Shown here: positions 25,866 to 34,255 of the stretch, piece after piece
How positions within the stretch are numbered: position 1 is the stretch's first letter
Layout: the number at the start of each line of letters is the position of its first letter
From: Diaminobutyricibacter sp049994905
GTDB taxonomy: Bacteria > Actinomycetota > Actinomycetes > Actinomycetales > Microbacteriaceae
DNA length: 64,000 nt
Direction of reading: 5' to 3'
Assembly: GCF_049994905.1 (NCBI RefSeq)
Contig: NZ_CP188258.1
Location: 992,001 to 1,056,000, forward strand
Made by a program: the position numbers and the translations under genes
The notes under the pieces: generated by a model
Seen by the model: only the letters and a program-made list of their open reading frames with translations
Told to the model about the DNA's origin: nothing
The model's database searches: none

Positions 25866-28052
25866 ATGCGAAGCGCCTGGGCAGCGGCAGTCTGCGTAGT
25901 GACGGTGACGATGGCGACAGTGGCCGGTGCGACGCCTGCTACGGCAGCGCTTCCGGCCTACTCGGCCACCGAGACCATTCCCGCGGGCTCGGCGCCGCAG
26001 GGCATTGCGGTCGACAGCACCACCGGCCTGGTCTTCGTCACCGATCAGACCGACGATGAGATGGACGGCGTCGGTCAGGTCTCGGTGATCTCGACGACGA
26101 CGCACGCGCGTGTCGGCAGGATCAAGGTCGGACTCCTCCCGGATGCGGTCACGGTGGATGAGGCGACCGGCACGGTCTACGTCGCGAATGCCGGCAATCC
26201 GGTCGACAACATCACCGGCAGTGTCTCCGTGATCGACGAATCGACGAACACCGTCACCGCGACCATCCCGGTCGGCAGCCAGCCGGAAGGCATCGCGATG
26301 AACACGGCGACACACAGGGTGTACGTGCTCAATGGCGCGGCAGACACCGTGTCGGTAATCGACGCCGACACGAACACGGTCACCGCCACCATCCCGGTCG
26401 GCTCCGAGCCTGCCGGAGCCGCGGTCGACCCGCTGACCGACAAGCTCTACGTCGCGAACGCCTCCGGCAGCACCATCTCGGTGATCAGCGGCGCGACGAA
26501 TACCGTCACGGCCACGATCGGCGACGCCGGTGGAAATCCGGTCGGCATGGCCGTAAACCCGTCGAGCGGGACCGTGTTCGTGGCCAACGCGAAGGCGAAC
26601 ACCGTCTCCGTCATCGACGAGGCGTCGGACAGGATCGTCTCGAACATCACCGTCGGTACGGCTCCCGTCAGCGTTGGCGTCGACCCGTCGACCGGCACGG
26701 TCTACGCGGTGAACCAGGGCGTGACCGGCGCAGCCGGCCACACCGTCTCCATCATCGACGGGGCGCCGAGAGCGGTGAGGGCGACCGTCGGCGTCGGAAG
26801 CATCCCCGCCGGTGTCGCGGTCGACCCAACGACCCATACGGCGTATGTGACGAACCTGGCCGACGACACACTCTCGGTGGTCTCGGAGCAGGGTGGCGCT
26901 CCGGTGATCACGAGTGCCGCCCCGGCCACGGTGATCGCCAGGGGAGCCGCGTACTCGTCGACCGTGGTGGGCTCAGGCGGTCTTCCCCTGACCTACTCCG
27001 TCAGTTCGGGAACCCTCCCGGCCGGACTCTCGGTGAACAGCGCGACCGGCGTCATCTCAGGGACCCCGACCACATCCGGCCCCTACACCTACACGGTGAC
27101 GGCGGCCAATGGATACGGTTCCGGCCACGCCACCTACACGCAGCACGTCGCGGCCGTGAACCGGCTCGCGGGAACCGACCGATACCAGACCTCTGTCGCC
27201 GTCGCGCACCAGGAGTTCCCGGCGACCGCGCCGACAGTGTACGTCGCTTCCGGTCTGAACTACCCGGACGCCCTGTCGGCCGGACCCGCTGCCGTCAAAC
27301 GCGGCGGGCCTGTTCTGCTCACGGATCCGGATCGGCTCCCGGCCGAGGTGGCGGCCGAGATCCATTCGCTCGACCCATCGACGATCGTGGTGATGGGTGG
27401 GCCCGGTTCGGTTTCAACTGCCGTTGAGTCGCAGCTGCAGGCGGCGGTGCCGGCGGCGAACGTCTCACGCGTGCAGGGTGGCGATCGCTATCAGACGTCC
27501 CAGGCGCTCGTGGATTCGGCGTTCACATCGTCGTCGACGATCTACGTGGCCACCGGTGTGAACTATCCCGACGCCCTCTCGGCGGGTGGCGCGGCCGGCT
27601 CGCACGGGTTCCCGCTCCTGCTGGTGAACGGTGCGGCGACGAGTGTCGATTCAGGCACCGCGGGTGTGCTGAAGAGGCTCGGTGTGACGAACATCCGGAT
27701 CATCGGTGGAACAGCATCCATTTCGGCCTCGCTCGAAACCGCGCTCGCCGCGTACGGATCGGTGACCCGGATCTCGGGGACGGACCGCTATGCGACGGCC
27801 GCTGCGGTCAACGAGAACGCGTATTCGTCCGCGTCGAGCGTCATTCTCGCGAACGGGCTGAATTTCCCCGACGCCCTGTCCGCGGCGGGCTGGGCCGGTG
27901 CCACGGCGTCACCGCTCTACCTCAGCCCGGCGTCGTGCGTTTCGCACGCGATCCTGAGTGATTTCACGAGATTCGGCGCCGGAACGGTCGCCCTGGTCGG
28001 AGGAACGGCGGTTCTGACGGCGGGCGTTGCGGCCCTCACGCCGTGTCCCTGA
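25866..28052 (+). CDS. Secreted beta-propeller protein with Ig-like domain and three CWB2 cell-wall repeats
   Basis: The 728-residue protein has an N-terminal signal peptide ending near ATPATAALPA. Residues about 40-340 hold YncE/YVTN-type propeller repeats (recurrent GxxPxGxAVD and VYVANA words), about 345-420 a putative Ig (He_PIG) domain with GTPTTSGPYTYTV, and the last ~300 residues hold three cell-wall-binding type 2 repeats beginning RLAGTDRYQTS, RVQGGDRYQTS and RISGTDRYATA. CWB2 repeats anchor proteins non-covalently to the wall. A GTG three bases upstream is an alternative start. The role at the cell surface is unknown. Confidence 0.87.
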   Translation: MRSAWAAAVCVVTVTMATVAGATPATAALPAYSATETIPAGSAPQGIAVDSTTGLVFVTDQTDDEMDGVGQVSVISTTTHARVGRIKVGLLPDAVTVDEATGTVYVANAGNPVDNITGSVSVIDESTNTVTATIPVGSQPEGIAMNTATHRVYVLNGAADTVSVIDADTNTVTATIPVGSEPAGAAVDPLTDKLYVANASGSTISVISGATNTVTATIGDAGGNPVGMAVNPSSGTVFVANAKANTVSVIDEASDRIVSNITVGTAPVSVGVDPSTGTVYAVNQGVTGAAGHTVSIIDGAPRAVRATVGVGSIPAGVAVDPTTHTAYVTNLADDTLSVVSEQGGAPVITSAAPATVIARGAAYSSTVVGSGGLPLTYSVSSGTLPAGLSVNSATGVISGTPTTSGPYTYTVTAANGYGSGHATYTQHVAAVNRLAGTDRYQTSVAVAHQEFPATAPTVYVASGLNYPDALSAGPAAVKRGGPVLLTDPDRLPAEVAAEIHSLDPSTIVVMGGPGSVSTAVESQLQAAVPAANVSRVQGGDRYQTSQALVDSAFTSSSTIYVATGVNYPDALSAGGAAGSHGFPLLLVNGAATSVDSGTAGVLKRLGVTNIRIIGGTASISASLETALAAYGSVTRISGTDRYATAAAVNENAYSSASSVILANGLNFPDALSAAGWAGATASPLYLSPASCVSHAILSDFTRFGAGTVALVGGTAVLTAGVAALTPCP

Positions 28053-28145
28053 GCGGTGGCGAAAACCGGTCGCACCGGCCCGCGATCCAACCGGAAATGT
28101 CGGTGGTGCGGCCTATCCTGAAAATAGTCCGAAAAAAGTTCAAAA

Positions 28146-28191
28146 CACTACATGTAGTGGAATGACAATCGTGTCATTCACGTTATATAGT
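28146..28191 (+). promoter_or_regulatory. Strong AT-rich promoter with two palindromes, upstream of the 27-residue peptide gene
   Basis: The perfect palindrome CACTACATGTAGTG (28146-28159) is followed by the dyad GAATGACA-ATCG-TGTCATTC (28160-28179). A sigma70-type promoter, ATGACA (28162-28167), 18-base spacer, TATAGT (28186-28191), runs through the second dyad. A repressor on that dyad would block the -35. The factor is unknown. Confidence 0.75.
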
Positions 28192-28240
28192 GGCAAGACA
28201 CCGCAACAAGCGGCCACACAGACTTCAAGGGGAGGCCATC

Positions 28241-28324
28241 ATGGAATACGAAAGCGACACAGTTGGCGGCTACGCAGTTCCCGTCGACCCCATGGATCTT
28301 CTGCAGTGCGACAGCTGCCAGTAG
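28241..28324 (+). CDS. 27-residue Cys-containing peptide, unknown function
   Basis: A short frame begins five bases after an excellent AAGGGGAGG ribosome site and encodes a 27-residue peptide that starts MEYESDTVGG and ends LQCDSCQ. It is acidic, has one CxxC pair at the C-terminus and a central Gly-Tyr-Ala-Val-Pro-Val stretch. It has its own promoter with two dyads and a hairpin terminator 38 bases past the TAG stop, so it is a complete transcription unit. I do not recognise the family. A CxxC end suggests metal or redox chemistry or a modified-peptide precursor, but no modifying enzyme is adjacent. Confidence 0.65.
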   Translation: MEYESDTVGGYAVPVDPMDLLQCDSCQ

Positions 28325-28361
28325 GCGCTTCTCGCAACTGACTGCAGTCGAAGAACTGCTC

Positions 28362-28394
28362 GAACCCCGGCAGGCCGCAAGGCCGCCGGGGTTC
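28362..28394 (+). terminator. Hairpin terminator after the small peptide gene
   Basis: GAACCCCGGC-A-GGCC, loop GCAA, GGCC-GCCGGGGTTC: a 14-base-pair stem with one bulged A and a GNRA tetraloop. Only a short T-poor tail (GTCGTTT) follows. It separates the peptide unit from the dehydratase gene. Confidence 0.75.
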
Positions 28395-28455
28395 GTCGTT
28401 TCTCCGGCGGAGCCGGGGCGACGGGGGCGGCGGGGCGCATCCGTAGAATGGACCG

Positions 28456-28902
28456 GTGCCAGTGAACCCAGAACTGCAGGGGCGCGTCTTTCCCCCGACC
28501 AGTCCGTACCTCGTCGGGCGCGAGAAGGTCCGCGAGTTCGCCCGCGCCGTGCTCGCCACCAGCCCACTCAACTTCGACGTCGATGCCGCCCGTGCTGCCG
28601 GCCATGCCGACCTTGTCGCGCCCCCGACTTTCCCGGTCGTCGTGCAGGAGTCGACTCTCGCCCAGCTTCTCGCTGAACCGGATGCGGGCATCGACTTCAG
28701 CCGCGTCGTGCACGGTGACCAGCGCTTCAGCTACACCCGCCCCGTGGTCGCCGGTGACGAACTCACCGCCACTCTCACGGTCTCGAGCGTGAAATCGCTG
28801 GGCGCGCATTCCATGGTGACCGCCGAATCGGTCATCACGGATGCTCGGGGCGAGCACGTCGTCACCGCGATTTCGACGCTGGTGGTCAGGGGGGACGAGT
28901 GA
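28456..28902 (+). CDS. MaoC-like dehydratase, HadA/FAS1-dehydratase N-terminal type
   Basis: This 148-residue hot-dog protein resembles the non-catalytic-type subunit of actinobacterial 3-hydroxyacyl dehydratases (UPF0336/HadA): GRVFPPTSPYLVGREKVREFARAV at the N-terminus and VVHGDQRFSYTRPVVAGDELTA in the central helix region. HadA pairs with HadB to dehydrate 3-hydroxyacyl thioesters in fatty-acid elongation. The GTG start overlaps nothing upstream; the downstream HadB-like gene begins within its stop. In mycobacteria hadABC sits near tRNA-Trp-secE-nusG, and here it lies about 11 kb from the same block. Confidence 0.83.
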   Translation: MPVNPELQGRVFPPTSPYLVGREKVREFARAVLATSPLNFDVDAARAAGHADLVAPPTFPVVVQESTLAQLLAEPDAGIDFSRVVHGDQRFSYTRPVVAGDELTATLTVSSVKSLGAHSMVTAESVITDARGEHVVTAISTLVVRGDE

Positions 28903-29321
28903 TGCCGCAGTTCGACGATCTCACTGCGGGCGACGTCGTCGCCGAGCGGGAGGTCCGGTTCTCCCGGGACTCGCTCGTACGCTATGCCGGCGCTTCCGGC
29001 GACTTCAACCCGATCCACTACCGGGACGACGTCGCCACGTCGGTGGGGCTTCCCGGTGTGATCGCTCACGGGATGCTCACCATGGGCGCCGCCGTGCAGC
29101 CCGTCGTCGACTGGCTCGGTGACCCCGCGCGCGTCGTCGACTACCAGGTGCGTTTCACGCGGCCCGTCGTGGTCGACCCGACCGACGGAGCGGTCGTCGC
29201 GATCGTCGCGAAGGTCGGACAGCTCGACGCTGACGCGCAGGTCGCGCGAATCGACCTCACCGTCACGTTCAACGGCGAGACGGTGCTCGGCAAGGCCCAG
29301 GTGCGGGTGTCGCTCGCCTGA
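28902..29321 (+). CDS. MaoC-like dehydratase, HadB type
   Basis: The 139-residue protein carries the catalytic hydratase-2 motif of MaoC enzymes, GDFNPIHYRDDVATSVG (Asp and His), followed by GVIAHGMLTMG. It is therefore the catalytic partner of the HadA-like subunit upstream, whose TGA stop shares a base with this ATG (TGATG). A GTG three bases earlier is an alternative. It is expected to form a heterodimer acting on 3-hydroxyacyl-ACP or CoA. MurB starts directly after its stop. Confidence 0.87.
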   Translation: MPQFDDLTAGDVVAEREVRFSRDSLVRYAGASGDFNPIHYRDDVATSVGLPGVIAHGMLTMGAAVQPVVDWLGDPARVVDYQVRFTRPVVVDPTDGAVVAIVAKVGQLDADAQVARIDLTVTFNGETVLGKAQVRVSLA

Positions 29322-29322
29322 C

Positions 29323-30471
29323 ATGACCGACCCTGCCATGGCATCCGCCGCCCCTGCGCTTTCGACCCTCACGACGATGAGGGTCGGGGGCGTGCCCGAC
29401 CGGCTGATCGAGCCTGCGACCCGTGACGCTCTGGTCGCGGCGACACTCGACGTGTGGGCCGAGGGCGGCGACTGGCTGCTGCTCGGCGGCGGCTCGAACA
29501 CGGTCGCGAGTGATGACGGCTTCCCGGGAACGGTCATCCGCGTGGTCACGCGGGGAATCGAACAGCTGGATGCGCCGGCCGGACGGGTGCGCATCAGGGT
29601 GGAGGCGGGGGAGCCGTGGGATGAGGTGGTCGCCTACGCCGCGCGTAACGGCTGGGCGGGTATCGAAGCGCTGTCGGGCATCCCCGGGTCGACCGGTGCT
29701 GCGCCGTTCCAGAACATCGGAGCGTACGGGCAGGAGCTCGCATCGACTGTGGTCGCGATCGAGTTCCTCGACTACGCCACCGGTGAGGTGCGCCGCATGA
29801 CGCGGGCAGAGCTCGGGCTGGGCTACCGCACGTCGGCGCTGAAACGCGGCCTGGCCGGCGTGGTGCTCGCTGTCGAACTGGAGCTGACCGATGCCAACCA
29901 GCCGATGGGCGCGCCGCTGAGCGAGCCGGTCGCGTACGCACAGCTGGCCGATGCGCTCGGTGTGCCGCTCGGTTCCCGGGTCTCCGTCGCGGAGTTGCGC
30001 CGTGCCGTGATCGCGGTGCGCGCATCCAAAGGGATGGTGCTCGACCCCGATGACGTCGATTCGGTGAGCGCGGGTTCGTTCTTCACCAACCCGATCGTGT
30101 CCGAGAACTTCGCGCGGGGTCTGCCGGCGGCGGCTCCTCGCTGGCCGGTCGAACCGGCTGAGCCCGACGTCGTACGCGCGCTCGGCGCCGGTGGCGTGCA
30201 TCCGGATGACGTCCCCCGGCTGGCCACAGGTCCCTACGAGGTCAAGCTGAGCGCTGCGTGGCTGATCGAACAGTCGGGTATCCGTCGCGGGTTCGCGCTG
30301 CCCGGCTCACGTGCAGCGATCTCGAGCAAGCACACACTGGCCCTGACGAACCGCGGCGACGCAGGGGCCGACGAGATCGTGCAGCTCGCGTCGTATGTGC
30401 AGGGGCGAGTGCAGGCGGAGTTCGGCGTCATCCTGCACCCCGAGCCTGTGCTGGTCGGCCTCTCGCTCTGA
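29323..30471 (+). CDS. murB: UDP-N-acetylenolpyruvoylglucosamine reductase
   Basis: The 382-residue product has the FAD-binding fold of MurB: TTMRVGGVPDRLIEPAT, LLGGGSNTV, the GIPGSTGAAPFQNIGAYGQE flavin loop, and a C-terminal substrate domain with the serine motif SAGSFFTNPI and KLSAAWLIEQSG. It reduces UDP-GlcNAc-enolpyruvate to UDP-MurNAc with NADPH, a committed step of peptidoglycan synthesis. The ATG at 29323 begins one base after the HadB-like stop. Length is slightly above E. coli MurB (342), as usual for actinobacteria. Confidence 0.94.
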   Translation: MTDPAMASAAPALSTLTTMRVGGVPDRLIEPATRDALVAATLDVWAEGGDWLLLGGGSNTVASDDGFPGTVIRVVTRGIEQLDAPAGRVRIRVEAGEPWDEVVAYAARNGWAGIEALSGIPGSTGAAPFQNIGAYGQELASTVVAIEFLDYATGEVRRMTRAELGLGYRTSALKRGLAGVVLAVELELTDANQPMGAPLSEPVAYAQLADALGVPLGSRVSVAELRRAVIAVRASKGMVLDPDDVDSVSAGSFFTNPIVSENFARGLPAAAPRWPVEPAEPDVVRALGAGGVHPDDVPRLATGPYEVKLSAAWLIEQSGIRRGFALPGSRAAISSKHTLALTNRGDAGADEIVQLASYVQGRVQAEFGVILHPEPVLVGLSL

Positions 30472-30538
30472 GCCTCCCCGGCTTTTGCCTCAGTGTCGGA
30501 CGCTTGTGGTTTCCTAGTCTTGCGCCCGATTGCGATTG

Positions 30539-30576
30539 CGATATATCGTGAGTTTCGTATTCGCGATATATCGCGA
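30539..30576. promoter_or_regulatory. Two palindromic operators CGATATATCG upstream of the ABC exporter
   Basis: CGATATATCG at 30539-30548 and the 16-base perfect palindrome TCGCGATATATCGCGA at 30561-30576 have centres 25 bases apart. They lie about 80-110 bases before the GTG of the exporter ATPase. PadR-type repressors often bind AT-cored dyads of this kind upstream of exporters, but no padR gene is present here, so the regulator must be encoded elsewhere. Confidence 0.72.
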
Positions 30577-30651
30577 ACCGCGCCCACCGCTTCACCCCAC
30601 CACACCGCACCCCCACCACACCCCGCATTTTCGACTCGACAAGGAGCCACG

Positions 30652-31617
30652 GTGATCCACGCCAGAGGACTCGCACGAACATTCGACACCAAGCGGGGGC
30701 GCGAACGCGTCGCCGTCACAGCGGTCGCCGGCGTCGACATCGACGTCGAAGAGGGAGAGATCGTCGGCTTCCTCGGCCCGAACGGCGCGGGAAAGACGAC
30801 GACACTCCGCATGCTGACGACGCTGCTCAAGCCGACGTCCGGAACCGCGGTCGTCGCTGGGTACGACCTCGCAAAAGAGCCGATCAACGTCCGAAAGAGC
30901 ATCGGGTACGTTTCGCAGAGCGGTTCGACCGCCGGCGAAGCCCGTGCCGGCGAAGAGATCGTCGACCACGGACTGCTCTACGGCATCTCCGCCGCCCAGG
31001 CCGAGCAACGCGGCAAAGAGCTCTTCGATCAGCTCGACCTCGAAGGCATGTGGAAACGCCAGCCCAAGACGATGTCGGGCGGCCAGCGCCGGCGGCTCGA
31101 CATCGCGATGGGCCTGGTGCACGACCCCAGGCTCGTCTTCCTCGACGAGCCGACGACGGGGCTCGACCCCCAGGCGCGCGCAAACCTGTGGGTACACATC
31201 GGCAACCTGCGATCGCAGCGCGGCAGCACGGTCTTCCTCACGACGCACTATCTCGACGAGGCCGACGCGCTCTGCGATCGCATCCTCGTCATCGACCACG
31301 GCTCGATCGTCGCCGCCGACACACCGGATGCCCTCAAGCGCCAGGTGGCCGGCGACCTGATCGAACTTGTCCTGCACGACGTGTCGCACATCTCGACAGC
31401 GGCGGCGCAGCTCGCGCGCATCACCAGCGACACGGCGACGGATGTCAATGGTCTCGTCGTGAGCGCACGCGTGCCCAGCGCGGGTGGTGAACTCCCCGCC
31501 CTGCTCCGTTCGCTCGACGCGGCCGGCGTCGGCCTCGCCTCGATCGAGGTGCGCAGGCCGACGCTCGACGACGTCTTTCTCACCATGACCGGCCGCTCGC
31601 TGCGCGAAGACGCGTGA
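30652..31617 (+). CDS. ABC-2 exporter ATP-binding protein (DrrA type)
   Basis: A 321-residue ATPase, GTG start behind AAGGAG. Walker A is GPNGAGKTT, the signature SGGQRRRLDIAMG, Walker B LVFLDEPTTGLD, and the H-loop LTTHYLDEAD. The C-terminal RPTLDDVFLTMTGRS is the DrrA-type tail. With the permease encoded 59 bases later it forms a two-component drug or lipid exporter. The AT-cored operators upstream imply inducible expression. Substrate unknown. Confidence 0.9.
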   Translation: MIHARGLARTFDTKRGRERVAVTAVAGVDIDVEEGEIVGFLGPNGAGKTTTLRMLTTLLKPTSGTAVVAGYDLAKEPINVRKSIGYVSQSGSTAGEARAGEEIVDHGLLYGISAAQAEQRGKELFDQLDLEGMWKRQPKTMSGGQRRRLDIAMGLVHDPRLVFLDEPTTGLDPQARANLWVHIGNLRSQRGSTVFLTTHYLDEADALCDRILVIDHGSIVAADTPDALKRQVAGDLIELVLHDVSHISTAAAQLARITSDTATDVNGLVVSARVPSAGGELPALLRSLDAAGVGLASIEVRRPTLDDVFLTMTGRSLREDA

Positions 31618-31675
31618 GCGACCCGCGCCGCGCATCCCGAGCATCCCGAGCACCCCACCGACGAGGACTCCGACC

Positions 31676-32440
31676 ATGACTTTCGCACGACAGACCTGGA
31701 TCATCTTCCGCCGCCAGATGCGGCTCGCACTCCGCAACCCCGCCTGGGTGATCATCGGGCTCGCCCAGCCGGTGCTCTACCTGGCCCTCTTCGGCCCGCT
31801 GCTGGTGCCTCTCGCAGCACAGATCGGCAACGTCAACGCCTACACGTTCTTCGTGCCGGGCCTGCTCGTGCAGCTCGGACTGTTCGGGGCGCTGTTCGCC
31901 GGCTTCGGCCTCATCTCGGAATGGCGCGAGGGCGTCGTCGAAGCCGAACGGGTCACCCCCGCGAGCCGCACGGCGCTCCTGCTGGGCCGTGTCGCCCGCG
32001 ACATCGTGCTGCTCACGGTTCAGGGCATCCTGCTGATCGCGCTCGCGTTCCTGTTCGGGCTCACCGGGTCGATCCCCGGAATGATCTTCGGGCTCTTCCT
32101 CACGATGCTCCTGGGCGGCGCCTGTTCGGCGTCGTCGAACGCGCTCGCCCTGTCGACCAAGAGTGAGGATGTGCTGGCGCCTGTCCTCAACAGCATCGCG
32201 CTTCCTGTGCTGCTGCTGTCGGGCATCCTGCTGCCGATCAGCCTCGAGACGGGCGCGCCCCAGTGGCTGGTGACGGTGAGCGATTTCATGCCGATCAAGT
32301 ACATCGTCAACGGGATCCGCGAGGCGTTCAAGGGCGACATCGCGACGCTCACGACGCTGTGGGGTCTCCTCTGGACGCTGGCGCTCTTCGCGGCCGGCCT
32401 GTGGATCGGCACGCGCACCTTCCGCAAAGACAACGCCTGA
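31676..32440 (+). CDS. ABC-2 type permease (DrrB type)
   Basis: The 254-residue membrane protein has about six spans, beginning RNPAWVIIGLAQPVLYLALFG, and the ABC-2 signature region around GACSASSNALALSTKSEDVLAPVLNSIALPVLLLSGI with the conserved post-span motif. It pairs with the DrrA-type ATPase upstream. The charged N-terminus RQTWIIFRRQMRLALRN is the amphipathic coupling helix. It ends 86 bases before a convergent, separate ABC-2 exporter. Confidence 0.88.
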   Translation: MTFARQTWIIFRRQMRLALRNPAWVIIGLAQPVLYLALFGPLLVPLAAQIGNVNAYTFFVPGLLVQLGLFGALFAGFGLISEWREGVVEAERVTPASRTALLLGRVARDIVLLTVQGILLIALAFLFGLTGSIPGMIFGLFLTMLLGGACSASSNALALSTKSEDVLAPVLNSIALPVLLLSGILLPISLETGAPQWLVTVSDFMPIKYIVNGIREAFKGDIATLTTLWGLLWTLALFAAGLWIGTRTFRKDNA

Positions 32441-32454
32441 GACCTCGTCGGCGA

Positions 32455-32518
32455 GTGTGCCCGTTTCAGTCCAGCGTGCCCGCTACGCCAGGCACCCTCG
32501 ACCGGAACGGACACGTTG
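32455..32518. repeat. Intergenic hairpin-family copy B (degenerate left arm)
   Basis: Between two convergent permease genes the right arm reads GGCACCCTCGACCGGAACGG, matching the family core. The left arm (GTGTGCCCGTTTCAGTCCAGCGTGCC region) pairs only partly. This is one of the recurring intergenic elements. Confidence 0.5.
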
Positions 32519-32526
32519 GGCCGGCG

Positions 32527-33339
32527 CTACGTATCCTTGCGGATCCAGCGGAACGTCACCCGGCACGCGATGATGCCGGCGACCAGCCAGATCAGCAGCA
32601 CGATCGCCGTCGCCTCGTGCTGCCAGCTGCCGCTCGGCTCGATCGCCTCGAAATTGTCGGGCAGGAACACACTCCGCATCCCTTGCGCGATCCATTTCAG
32701 CGGAAAGATGCTGGCGACGTTCTGCAGCCACGTCGGCAGCAGGTTGAATGCCAGGTAGACGCCCGAGATGAACTGGAGCACCAGCACGATCGGGATGATC
32801 ACGGCCGTCGCGCTGCCACCTGATCGTGGAAGCGACGACAACGCGATCCCGAGCACCGCGCACGTGGTGATCCCGAGCAGGTACACCCACACGAACGTCA
32901 CCCACTTCGCCGGATCGGTCGGCAACGCGACGTTGAAGACGAACCTCGCCATCACCAGCAGCAACGCGATCTGCAGCACACTCGTCGCGAGCACCTGCCC
33001 CATTTTGCCGATGAAGTACGAGATCACCGGCAGCGGAGAGCCGCCGAGACGTTTCAGGGTGCCGTCACCCTTCTCGCCGGCGATGTCCACTGCGAGGTTC
33101 TGCACCCCGCTCAACAGGATGCCTGCCGCGATCATCGCCGGGAGATAGTACGCGGCCTGGGTGATGCCTCCGGAGCCGTCCGGGTTCTTGCCGACATTGC
33201 CGAGCCCCTGGAACGCCACCGAGAAGATCCCGAGCATGACGACCGGGAACAGGAAGGTGAAGAAGATCGTGTCCCCCTGCCGGAAGTACACGCGCGTCTC
33301 GTAGCCGACGCGGCTGGCGCCCAGCCGAAGTGTCCTCAT
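32527..33339 (-). CDS. ABC-2 type permease of a second exporter
   Basis: This 270-residue membrane protein has six predicted spans starting FFTFLFPVVMLGIFSVAFQ. The sequence SGVQNLAVDIAGEKGDGTLKRLGGSPL is the ABC-2 core with the EKGDGTLKRL coupling-helix motif. It overlaps the ATPase gene upstream by four bases and runs convergent to the first exporter. It belongs to the LPQ/YhhJ-like ABC-2 group; the substrate is not evident. Confidence 0.88.
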   Translation of the reverse strand: MRTLRLGASRVGYETRVYFRQGDTIFFTFLFPVVMLGIFSVAFQGLGNVGKNPDGSGGITQAAYYLPAMIAAGILLSGVQNLAVDIAGEKGDGTLKRLGGSPLPVISYFIGKMGQVLATSVLQIALLLVMARFVFNVALPTDPAKWVTFVWVYLLGITTCAVLGIALSSLPRSGGSATAVIIPIVLVLQFISGVYLAFNLLPTWLQNVASIFPLKWIAQGMRSVFLPDNFEAIEPSGSWQHEATAIVLLIWLVAGIIACRVTFRWIRKDT

Positions 33340-34223
33340 GCCGCGACCTGCGCATCCGCATCCCTGACGAGCCCCAGGTAGATGTCTTCGAGACTCGGCC
33401 GGATCACCTCGAGGTCCCGCGGCTCTCCGGCGCTGGCGACGAGCGCAGCCACGACGGCGGCCGGATGCTCGGTGCGCTCTTCGTGCTGCTCGCCGTTCGC
33501 GTCGCGCCAGCGCACGATCGGGATGCGCGCATCCGCACCCCCGATCTCGTCGACGGCACCGATGTCGACGAGCCGGCCCCTCGCGATCACGGCGACCCTG
33601 TCGCTCAGCTGTGCCGCCTCATCGAGGTAGTGGGTGGTGAGGAGGATGGTCGTTCCTTCGCGTTTCAGGCGGCGGATGAGCTCCCAGAACTCGTGTCGCG
33701 CCTCCGGGTCGAAGCCCGTGGTCGGCTCATCGAGGAACAGCATCTCCGGCCGGCCGACGAAGCCGAGTGCGACGTCGACGCGGCGGCGCTGGCCGCCCGA
33801 GAGATTCTTGATGCGCGTCTTCGCCTTCTCGGTCAGCCTGACGGCGGCGATCACTTCGTCGATGTCACGCGGATGCGGATAGAAGCCGGCGAAATGGGTC
33901 AACTGCTCGCGCACCGTCACATTTCCCGGCTCACCACTCGACTGGAGCACGATGCCCAGGCGCGCCTTCCAGTCGACGCCACCGCGATGCGGATCGAGCC
34001 CGAGCACCTGGGCGTTCCCGCCGGTGCGGTCCCGGTAGCCTTCCAGGATCTCGATCGTCGTGCTCTTTCCGGCGCCGTTCGGTCCGAGGAGGGAGAAGGT
34101 CTCGCCACGCGCGATGTCGAAGCTGACCCCGTCGAGCCCGGTGACCGATCCGTAGTGCTTGCGCAGGTCGCGCACGGAGACCGCCGCATCCGGATCGAGG
34201 GCGGCACTGTCGTCAGCGGTCAT
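33336..34223 (-). CDS. ABC-2 exporter ATP-binding protein
   Basis: A 295-residue ATPase with Walker A GPNGAGKST, signature LSGGQRRRVDVALG, Walker B LFLDEPTTGFD, H-loop LTTHYLDEAA, and a C-terminal extension of about 60 residues ending IRPSLEDIYLGLV, typical of the CcmA/NatA-type exporters. It forms a transporter with the overlapping permease gene. It is the first gene of the pair, but the 34-base space to the small membrane gene suggests read-through from the PspC unit is possible. Confidence 0.9.
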   Translation of the reverse strand: MTADDSAALDPDAAVSVRDLRKHYGSVTGLDGVSFDIARGETFSLLGPNGAGKSTTIEILEGYRDRTGGNAQVLGLDPHRGGVDWKARLGIVLQSSGEPGNVTVREQLTHFAGFYPHPRDIDEVIAAVRLTEKAKTRIKNLSGGQRRRVDVALGFVGRPEMLFLDEPTTGFDPEARHEFWELIRRLKREGTTILLTTHYLDEAAQLSDRVAVIARGRLVDIGAVDEIGGADARIPIVRWRDANGEQHEERTEHPAAVVAALVASAGEPRDLEVIRPSLEDIYLGLVRDADAQVAA

Positions 34224-34255
34224 GGCTCAATGATGCCCTGCCGTGCCCCGGCCGC

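Noticed and set aside
28241..28324. RiPP precursor with a nearby modification cluster
   Set aside because: No lanthipeptide, radical-SAM, YcaO or protease gene lies within several kilobases; the neighbouring genes are a CWB2 protein and dehydratases.
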